This document shows, piece after piece, positions 39,846 through 45,712 of a stretch of DNA of 45,712 bases. Numbering within the stretch: position 1 is the first letter of the stretch; every line of letters starts with the position of its first letter. Where the stretch lies: assembly GCA_002364005.1 (NCBI GenBank), contig DEXG01000015.1:524729-570440 (forward strand), given 5' to 3'. Position numbers and translations under genes: made by a program. The notes below the pieces were generated by a model. The model saw only the letters and a list, made by a program, of their open reading frames with translations, was not told the DNA's origin and searched no databases. The stretch comes from Phycisphaerales bacterium UBA3190. Its GTDB lineage: Bacteria; Planctomycetota; Phycisphaerae; Phycisphaerales; UBA1924.

Positions 39846-39877
39846 GAAAACGCACGCCCAACAGATCGGGCGTGCGT
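39846..39877 (-). terminator. Rho-independent terminator after catalase
   Basis: On the minus strand ACGCACGCCC-GATCTGTT-GGGCGTGCGT is a perfect 10-bp stem followed by TTTTC. It lies between the catalase gene and ppc on the same strand. Confidence 0.92.
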
Positions 39878-39933
39878 ATCAACTGTGCGTTGGTAGAGAA
39901 TCGCGATCCCGGGGGACCGGTGTGATTGGTGGC

Positions 39934-41460
39934 TCAGGTGTTGCGTGTGCCTTCGACGGCGTGCGAACCGGCCCCAGACATCATGCCCTCCACATCGATG
40001 CCCAGCTTGGAGGCGATGCGTGCCCCGTAATCGGGATCGGCCCGGAAGAAGTGGCAGAGCTGACGCATCTGGATCTCCTTGGTCGCATCGCCGAGCACGC
40101 CCGCCAGGCGGGTGGTCAGGCGGTCCCGATGATCCTCGTCGAACATGCGGTACAGGTTCCCCGCCTGGGTGAAGTCGTCGTGCTCAACGGTCGAATCGAA
40201 CCGATCCACGATGGACTGGCCCAGATCCCACGCCGGTTCGTTGAACTGGTCGTTGGGCTGGGGTGCACCGGTCACGGTGTTGGGGTAGTAGTTGGCCGCT
40301 GAGCCGTAGGTTTCGGCGGTCGCGCCCTGCCCGTCGCGCATGTAGTGCATGACGGGGCAGCGTGGCTTGTTGACCGGGATCTGGTGGTGGTTGACGCCCA
40401 GACGATGCAGGTGGGTGTCGGCGTAGCTCATCAGGCGGGCCTGGAGCATCTTGTCGGGGCTTGGGCCAATGCCCGGCACGGTGGCGCTGGGCTTGAATGC
40501 GGCCTGCTCGACCTCAGCAAAATAGTTCTCAGGATTCTTATTAAGCTCCAGCTGCCCCACCTCGATCAGGGGGAAGTCGGCGTGCGGCCAGACCTTCGTC
40601 AGATCGAACGGGTTCCAGCCGGTCTTGGCGGACCACTCGTCGGCCTGCTGCTGGGTCATGACCTGGACCTTCACGCTCCAGCTCGGGAAGTCGCCCTTCT
40701 CGATGGCGTTGAAGAGGTCACGCTGATGCGATTCGCGGTCCTCGCCGATGGTCTCGGCGCCCTTCTCGTCCATCCAGTTTTCGATGCCCTGGTTGGTCTT
40801 GAAGTGGAACTTGCACCAAACGCGCTCGCCCTCGGCGTTGATGAACGAGTAGGTGTGGCTGCCGTAGCCGTTGAGATGACGGTACGAAGCGGGAAGCCCG
40901 CGATCGGAGAACAGGATCGTCACCTGGTGCAGCGACTCGGGGCACTGCGACCAGAAGTCCCACTGCATGTTGTTATCACGCAGGTTGGTCTTGGGGTCGC
41001 GCTTCTGGGTGTGGATGAAGTTGGCGAACTTGTAGGGATCTCGGATGAAGAACACGGGCGTGTTGTTGCCCACGAGGTCCCAGTTGCCCTCATCGGTGTA
41101 GAACTTGAGTGCGAACCCGCGCACATCACGCTCGGCATCGGCCGCCCCGCGCTCGCCGGCGACGGTCGAGAAACGCAGGAAGCATTCGGTCTTCTTGCCG
41201 ACTTCGGCAAAGAGCGAGGCCTTGGTGTACTTGGTGATGTCGTGGGTGACCGTGAAGGTGCCGTACGCGCCGCTGCCCTTGGCGTGGACGACGCGCTCGG
41301 GGATGCGTTCGCGGTTGAAGTGCTGCATCTGCTCGAGGAGCTGGGTGTCCTGCATGAGCAGCGGGCCCTTGGGGCCTGCGGTCAACGCCTGCTGACGCCC
41401 GAGCGGTGCGCCCTCAGCAGTGGTCATGTATGGGCATTTGGGTTCGTTTTTGTCCGACAT
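39934..41460 (-). CDS. katA: Monofunctional heme catalase
   Basis: A 508-residue small-subunit catalase that dismutates hydrogen peroxide. Active-site His59 lies in RVVHAKGSGAYG, the distal Asn in LVGNNTPVFFIRDP (about 129-142), and the proximal heme ligand Tyr346 in RLMSYADTHLHRLG. The start at 41460 has GGAGAG immediately upstream and begins MSDKNEPKCPYMTT. A PerR-like operator is 61 bp upstream, and a terminator isolates the gene from ppc. The symbol refers to the general small-subunit type. Confidence 0.96.
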   Translation of the reverse strand: MSDKNEPKCPYMTTAEGAPLGRQQALTAGPKGPLLMQDTQLLEQMQHFNRERIPERVVHAKGSGAYGTFTVTHDITKYTKASLFAEVGKKTECFLRFSTVAGERGAADAERDVRGFALKFYTDEGNWDLVGNNTPVFFIRDPYKFANFIHTQKRDPKTNLRDNNMQWDFWSQCPESLHQVTILFSDRGLPASYRHLNGYGSHTYSFINAEGERVWCKFHFKTNQGIENWMDEKGAETIGEDRESHQRDLFNAIEKGDFPSWSVKVQVMTQQQADEWSAKTGWNPFDLTKVWPHADFPLIEVGQLELNKNPENYFAEVEQAAFKPSATVPGIGPSPDKMLQARLMSYADTHLHRLGVNHHQIPVNKPRCPVMHYMRDGQGATAETYGSAANYYPNTVTGAPQPNDQFNEPAWDLGQSIVDRFDSTVEHDDFTQAGNLYRMFDEDHRDRLTTRLAGVLGDATKEIQMRQLCHFFRADPDYGARIASKLGIDVEGMMSGAGSHAVEGTRNT

Positions 41461-41520
41461 GCGTCTCTCCGAGATGAGGGGTCCCCGTGGCACCCGATGG
41501 GGCACCACGCCGTATGTTTT

Positions 41521-41535
41521 CTAGAATCATTCTAG
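41521..41535 (-). promoter_or_regulatory. PerR/Fur-family-like operator upstream of catalase
   Basis: CTAGAATCATTCTAG is a perfect 7-1-7 inverted repeat. The PerR box consensus is TTATAATNATTATAA; ten of fourteen informative positions agree. It is 61 bp before the catalase ATG, next to a TATAAC hexamer on the minus strand, where a peroxide-sensing repressor would act. No PerR gene is in the window. Confidence 0.65.
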
Positions 41536-41591
41536 TTATAGACGGACACGGTTCGATTGGCCAGCCGGCACGGAGAGAATATCGAGACCGA

Positions 41592-42383
41592 TCAGGATCG
41601 CGTCTGTGCGGTCCCCGCGAGCATGCCCCCATCGAGGGTGAACTCGGCCCCGGTCGTGTATCCCGACTCTTCGCTGGCGAGGTACACCGCCAGGTGCGCG
41701 ACCTCCTCGGGCGTGCCGAATCGCCCGATCGGGCTGTCCGAAGCGAGCTTGGCGATATTGGCGTCACGGTCTGGGCCTGAGCCGATCATCGGGTCCCACA
41801 TGGGGGTCAGGATGGCCGCGGGCTGGATGCAGTTGCACCGGACCGGGAGCCCTTCCTCGGCACAATACAACGCGACGGTCTTGGTATGGTTGCGGATCGC
41901 GCCCTTGCTCGATGCGTACGCGGCGGCACGGGGGATGCCCACGACGCCTGAGCGGGAACCGATATTGATGATCGACCCGGGCTGCTGGGCCGAACGCATG
42001 GCACCGATAGCGTGCTTGCATCCCAGGAAGGTCCCGACCAGATTGGTATCGTGCACCGCCTGCCAGTCCTCGAGTGATGCGTGTTCCGGGTCGTGGGGTC
42101 TGGGGTTGGCTGGATCGAACCCGGTGATCCCCGCGTTGTTGACGAGGATGTGGAGTGCTTCGATCGAGCCAAGCACGGAGCGCCAGTCGCCCTCGCTGCG
42201 GACATCGAGGTGTTGGTACGAGGCAGATTCGCCGAGTTCATGCGCACGGCGTTCGCCGACCTCGTCGTTGATGTCGGTCAGGATGACCGCCGCGCCCTCG
42301 TCAATGAAGCGCCTGGCGATTGCGGCTCCGATGCCCTGCGCCGCCCCGGTCACCACGGCTGTTTTCTGGTTCAATCGTCCCAT
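41592..42383 (-). CDS. Short-chain dehydrogenase/reductase (SDR)
   Basis: A 263-residue classical SDR. The cofactor loop is VTGAAQGIGAA (11-21), NNAGITG at 82-88, and the catalytic set is Ser143, Tyr156 and Lys160 in SIINIGSRSG and AAAYASSKGA. Asp37 and Asp40 after the second strand suggest NAD(H) preference. GGAGG is six bases upstream of the ATG; the frame beyond 42383 covers palindromic DNA. Substrate unknown. It is next to catalase and a DJ-1/PfpI gene on the same strand, all stress-type functions. Confidence 0.93.
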   Translation of the reverse strand: MGRLNQKTAVVTGAAQGIGAAIARRFIDEGAAVILTDINDEVGERRAHELGESASYQHLDVRSEGDWRSVLGSIEALHILVNNAGITGFDPANPRPHDPEHASLEDWQAVHDTNLVGTFLGCKHAIGAMRSAQQPGSIINIGSRSGVVGIPRAAAYASSKGAIRNHTKTVALYCAEEGLPVRCNCIQPAAILTPMWDPMIGSGPDRDANIAKLASDSPIGRFGTPEEVAHLAVYLASEESGYTTGAEFTLDGGMLAGTAQTRS

Positions 42384-42421
42384 CACCCGCCTCCCTGTTG
42401 CTGGAGGTCGATGGTATGCAC

Positions 42422-42477
42422 GCGGGGCCATGCCCCGCCGGTGCGCCTGGAACAGGGACGGAGCACTGTTCCAGGCG
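42422..42477. repeat. Two adjacent perfect palindromes
   Basis: GCGGGGC-CAT-GCCCCGC (about 42422-42438) is followed by a 12-bp perfect inverted repeat CGCCTGGAACAG (42444-42455) and CTGTTCCAGGCG (42466-42477). They lie between the DJ-1/PfpI stop and the SDR start. Without T runs they are not standard terminators; they could stabilise an mRNA end or bind a regulator. Confidence 0.75.
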
Positions 42478-42527
42478 GCACCGAACGATGGCACCCTCAT
42501 CTGTGATCAGCGGGTTGGGGCCGGTGG

Positions 42528-43100
42528 TCAGGCCGTTTTCTGACCCGCGTGCACGCCCTCGGCGATCTCTTCGATCGTCTTGTCGATGAAGGCGGGCAGG
42601 TCATCGGGGTTGCGTGAGGTCGTGAGTGCCTGATCGCAGACGACCTCCTTGTCGACCCAGCGTGCCCCGGCGTTCTTCAGGTCGGTCTTGATCGATGGGT
42701 AGCTGGTCACCTCACGCCCCTGCAGCACATCGCACTCGATGAGCAGCTGGGGGGCGTGGCAGATCGCGGAAACGGGTTTGCCGGCCTTGAAGAACGCGCG
42801 GATGAACTCGATCGCGTCGTCGTTCTGGCGGAGCGAATCGGGGTTCGCGACCCCGCCGGGGAGAACCAGCGCATCGAACTCGTCGACGCGGCCCATTGCG
42901 TCTCCCAGCGTCAGGTCCACATCGACCGAGTCGCCCCAGTTGTCGCCGGACCAGCCCTTGATCGAGCCGGACTTGGGCGACACGATCATCACGGTGGCAC
43001 CGGCTTCACGCAGTTTCTCCAGCGGCTGTTCCAGCTCGCTCTGCTCGAAGCCGTTGGTTGAGAGGATCGCGACCTTGGTATCTTTGAGTTTGGTTGACAT
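42528..43100 (-). CDS. DJ-1/PfpI family protein
   Basis: A 190-residue type 1 glutamine-amidotransferase-fold protein of the PfpI/YhbO group. The nucleophile elbow is SAICHAPQLLIE with Cys114 and His115; ALVLPGGVANPDSLR precedes it, and Glu19 in NGFEQSEL is the likely pocket acid. Such proteins are linked to protection from glyoxal-type damage and stress. AAGGA is five bases upstream of the ATG. It is divergent from recQ. Confidence 0.93.
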   Translation of the reverse strand: MSTKLKDTKVAILSTNGFEQSELEQPLEKLREAGATVMIVSPKSGSIKGWSGDNWGDSVDVDLTLGDAMGRVDEFDALVLPGGVANPDSLRQNDDAIEFIRAFFKAGKPVSAICHAPQLLIECDVLQGREVTSYPSIKTDLKNAGARWVDKEVVCDQALTTSRNPDDLPAFIDKTIEEIAEGVHAGQKTA

Positions 43101-43309
43101 GATTGTCCTTTCGAATCGGGTTGGTGTCGTATCAGGGGTGTTGCTGGCCCCCGTGTGTTCAGAAGTCATCATGCCGGTCCAGTCTTGATTGCGGGTGAGC
43201 GGGCGGTGAAAATGGATTCATCTCGCCTGTTCCTCGTTTTGCCGCACCAGAACAGTGATTTCGCCCGCAGAATGCCCGCAAAATGAGCGGGGTGAACTAT
43301 CATCTTGGC

Positions 43310-45250
43310 ATGTCCGTCACCGAGAACGAGCGTGAACCCGCGGCCTTGAACGCCGATGCAACCAGCGAGGCCATCGCTGAGGCGGTCTTGCGTGTCTGGG
43401 GCTACGACGAGCTCCGCCCGATGCAGATGCGGGCGATCCGAGCGGGGATCGAGGGGCGGGACTGCCTGACGGTCCTGCCAACCGGCGGCGGCAAGAGCTT
43501 GTGCTACCAGGTGCCTCCGCTGATCACCGGGAAGGCAACGATCGTGGTCTCGCCCTTGATCGCACTCATGCGTGACCAGGTTCGTGGCTTGGAGCTTCAG
43601 GGCTACAAGGCGGCGGCCATGCACTCGGGGCTGGAGCTGGAAGAATCCAAGGACATCGCCAGGCAGCTCGTCACGGGCGATCTGGATCTGGTGCTGGCCG
43701 CCCCCGAACGGGTGGTCACGCCCTCGTTCAAGACGCTGATCGGGGTGCTGTGCGATCAGGACCGGCTCGGGTGCATCGCGATCGACGAGGCCCACTGCAT
43801 CAGCCAGTGGGGTCATGACTTCCGACCCGAGTACCGACGCATCGCCGAGCTGCGCCAGGTCGCGCCGGGCGTGAGTGTGCAGGCATTCACCGCAACGGCA
43901 ACACCCAAGGTCCGTCAGGACATCATGGCCCAACTCGGGCTGCGTGACCCCGAGGTCATGGTCGGGATCTTTGATCGCCCGAACCTGACCTATCGCGTGC
44001 AGGCGCGTGAGAACGCGGCCCAGCAGATCGCCGCGGCGGTCGGTCGTCATGCCAGCGCGGGCGACAGTGGAGGGGCCATCGTCTACTGCCTGAGCCGCAA
44101 GGACACCGAGAAGATCGCCGGCGAGCTGCGTGAGCTTGGTCTCGACGCCGACGCCTACCACGCAGGCCTGGGTGTTTCTGATCGCCACAACATCGAGCAG
44201 GCATTCAGCAACGAGACGCTGGATATCGTCGTCGCGACGGTCGCCTTCGGCATGGGCATCGACCGGAGCAATGTGCGTCTGGTGGTGCACGCGAGCATGC
44301 CCAAGAGCATCGAGGCCTACCAGCAGGAGACCGGGCGGGCTGGCCGTGACGGGCTCGATGCCGAGTGCCTGCTGTTGTACGCCCCGAGTGACGGCGGGCG
44401 CTGGGAACGCCTGATCGAGATGAATGCCAACGACTCGGGGATCGACCCGAGCGCCCAGATTCAGCTCGTGCGTGACATGCGACGCTTCGTGGCCAGCTTC
44501 AGCTGTCGGCACAAGTACCTCAGCGAGCATTTCGGGCAGCAGTACACCCCGCCCGAGGGGCAGGAGGACTGCGGGGCGTGCGATGTGTGCCTGGGCGAGA
44601 CGGCCCAGGAAGAGGATGCCAAGCGGATCGGGCAGATCATCCTCAGCGCCGTAGCTCGCACCGGCGAGCGGTACGGGGCTTCGCACATCTGCGATGTGGT
44701 GCGAGGCAGTGAGAGCGAGAAGATCAAGAACGCGGGGCACAGCGACCTCCGGGTGCACGGGATGCTCCGCGAGCGCCGACGCGCCGAGGTGATGTCGTTC
44801 ATCGATCAGCTCATCGCCGCCGACGCGCTGCGCCGGGTCGTGGATGATCGCTTCGAGACGCTGGCGTTTGGAGACTGTGGGATCGGTGTCATGAAGGGGC
44901 TCGAACCGGTCGCCCTTGCCCGCCCCATCGGCACGGGCAGCGAGAAGAGCGAACGCAACCGGCGCACGCGTGCATCGCGTGTGGTCGAACGACGCCCCAT
45001 GAACGAAAACGAGAAAGCCCTGTTCGAATCGCTGCGGGCACTACGGAAATCCATCGCAGCCGAGCGAGGCGTGCCGCCGTATGTGGTGTTCAACGACTCG
45101 ACCCTGCGAGAGATGGCCCTGAGCAAGCCCACCAACCGCCACGAGTTGCTGGGGATTCGGGGGATCGGGCAGAAGAAGCTCGATGAGTTCGGACGCGTGT
45201 TCCTCGATGCGATCGAGCAGCACATGGTACAGGTGAGCGATGACGATTGA
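43310..45250 (+). CDS. recQ: ATP-dependent DNA helicase RecQ
   Basis: A 646-residue superfamily 2 3'-5' helicase. Walker A is LPTGGGKS (56-63), the DEAH box is at 159-162 in IAIDEAHCISQWGHDFRPEY, and TATATPK and QQETGRAGRDG are motifs III and VI. The zinc-binding module has Cys399, Cys421, Cys424 and Cys427 (CGACDVC). A C-terminal HRDC domain (about 565-640) includes LLGIRGIGQKKLDEFG. The start may instead be 43283; neither has a good ribosome binding site. It overlaps the GNAT gene by 11 bases. Confidence 0.96.
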   Translation: MSVTENEREPAALNADATSEAIAEAVLRVWGYDELRPMQMRAIRAGIEGRDCLTVLPTGGGKSLCYQVPPLITGKATIVVSPLIALMRDQVRGLELQGYKAAAMHSGLELEESKDIARQLVTGDLDLVLAAPERVVTPSFKTLIGVLCDQDRLGCIAIDEAHCISQWGHDFRPEYRRIAELRQVAPGVSVQAFTATATPKVRQDIMAQLGLRDPEVMVGIFDRPNLTYRVQARENAAQQIAAAVGRHASAGDSGGAIVYCLSRKDTEKIAGELRELGLDADAYHAGLGVSDRHNIEQAFSNETLDIVVATVAFGMGIDRSNVRLVVHASMPKSIEAYQQETGRAGRDGLDAECLLLYAPSDGGRWERLIEMNANDSGIDPSAQIQLVRDMRRFVASFSCRHKYLSEHFGQQYTPPEGQEDCGACDVCLGETAQEEDAKRIGQIILSAVARTGERYGASHICDVVRGSESEKIKNAGHSDLRVHGMLRERRRAEVMSFIDQLIAADALRRVVDDRFETLAFGDCGIGVMKGLEPVALARPIGTGSEKSERNRRTRASRVVERRPMNENEKALFESLRALRKSIAAERGVPPYVVFNDSTLREMALSKPTNRHELLGIRGIGQKKLDEFGRVFLDAIEQHMVQVSDDD

Positions 45251-45712
45251 GATCAGGCAGATCAGCGCCGTGCAGGCCCGACCGGTGCGACAGCGGGTGC
45301 TGCGCCCCCATCAGCGTGCAGAGGAACTGGTGTATCCCGGCGATGACGATGCCGACACTTTTCACCTCGGTGCGGTCGATGGCGACGAGGTGCTGGCGAT
45401 CTTGTCGATGTACCGCCACGCGCAGCCGCCGAGCGAACCGTTCGCTGAGCCGCGTGCGTGGCGGATCCGAGGCATGGCGTCGGTCCCCGAGGCCCGCGGG
45501 ACGGGACTGGGCAGGCGGCTGGTCGAAGAGGCACGCGATCTGGTGTGGGAAGTTTCACCCGACCCCATCTGGTGCAACGCACGCCAGAGCGCGTTCGGTT
45601 TCTATGAAAAGCTGGGCTTCGCGATCGTGGGCGGGGTGTTCGAGATCGAAGCGATCGGGCCGCATGCGGTGATGGTGTTGGGGGTAGGGAGTAGGCAATC
45701 CGCCAGAGGCGG
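45240..45712 (+). CDS. GNAT family N-acetyltransferase, truncated by the window end
   Basis: An open frame of 157 codons with no stop before the edge. It starts MTIEIRQISAVQARPVRQRV and has the acetyl-CoA loop VPEARGTGLGRRLVEEA (about 83-99, the R/Q-x-x-G-x-G/A pattern). AFGFYEKLGFAIVGGVFEI near the C terminus is the usual last GNAT strand-helix. The ATG lies within the end of recQ in another frame, indicating coupling. Repeat-like bases (GGAGTAGGCAAT) near 45690 suggest the stop codon is close. Substrate unknown. Confidence 0.88.
   Translation, partial: MTIEIRQISAVQARPVRQRVLRPHQRAEELVYPGDDDADTFHLGAVDGDEVLAILSMYRHAQPPSEPFAEPRAWRIRGMASVPEARGTGLGRRLVEEARDLVWEVSPDPIWCNARQSAFGFYEKLGFAIVGGVFEIEAIGPHAVMVLGVGSRQSARG

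Noticed and set aside
40345..41535. 396-codon plus-strand frame antisense to catalase
   Set aside because: Catalase is unmistakable on the other strand; the antisense product has no recognisable motif.
43169..44758. 529-codon minus-strand frame antisense to recQ
   Set aside because: His/Asp/Leu-rich shadow frame without a family; RecQ motifs are all on the plus strand.

Overview
The window looks like chromosomal DNA of a planctomycete, most likely of the class Phycisphaerae. The pointers are two secreted proteins with C-terminal PEP-CTERM-type tails, a prepilin-like protein with a C-terminal VDG motif, outer-membrane genes (BamD-like, LptE-like), FtsH, and high-GC genes mixed with AT-richer accessory genes. 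The taxonomy is inference from gene content; there is no rRNA gene here to confirm it.

Layout. 0-5 kb holds small metabolic and stress genes: an MDR oxidoreductase, two paralogous SRPBCC proteins flanking rnk and an nfsB-type nitroreductase, a sulfotransferase and a DUF2200 protein. 5-8.8 kb is an accessory stretch with small unknown genes, direct repeats, an AT-rich SDH/Clp-fold serine proteinase, a class II tRNA-like sequence and a small multi-pass membrane protein. 8.9-11.9 kb is a groE locus on the minus strand: an atypical receiver-domain protein, groES, an unrecognised 72-aa gene and groEL, with repeats in the gaps. 12-14 kb carries a three-gene cassette (cysteine-rich secreted protein, membrane-anchored secreted protein, MauE/DoxX-like protein) divergent from a prepilin-like gene that sits behind six tandem 7-bp repeats. 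15-21 kb has fructosamine kinase, rmuC, two PEP-CTERM proteins, an OsmC-like protein and many repeats. It also has a mosaic of two gene remnants copied from genes that are still intact in this window. 21-27 kb has another SRPBCC protein, NADP-type glutamate dehydrogenase, FtsH, LptE-like and BamD-like genes. 27-31 kb has a TPR-sulfotransferase overlapping a LysR regulator, then a DUF4041/GIY-YIG protein. 31-45.7 kb is mostly core metabolism and stress: aconitase, a DUF4139 protein, a TM2 protein, a VOC protein, PEP carboxylase, catalase with a PerR-like operator, an SDR, a DJ-1/PfpI protein, RecQ, and a GNAT acetyltransferase cut by the window end.

How the genes relate. Central carbon and nitrogen entry points are present (aconitase, PEP carboxylase, glutamate dehydrogenase). 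Proteostasis is covered by GroES/GroEL and FtsH, genome maintenance by RmuC and RecQ, and oxidative or carbonyl stress by catalase, OsmC-like, DJ-1/PfpI, NfsB and fructosamine kinase. BamD-like and LptE-like genes overlap and point to an LPS-bearing outer membrane.

The most unusual theme is structural. Several small or unknown genes (6194-6589, 10637-10855, 18340-18939) are bracketed by short repeats, with a different repeat family each time. This looks like single-gene cassettes delivered or kept between repeats. No transposase, integrase, CRISPR array or rRNA gene was seen.
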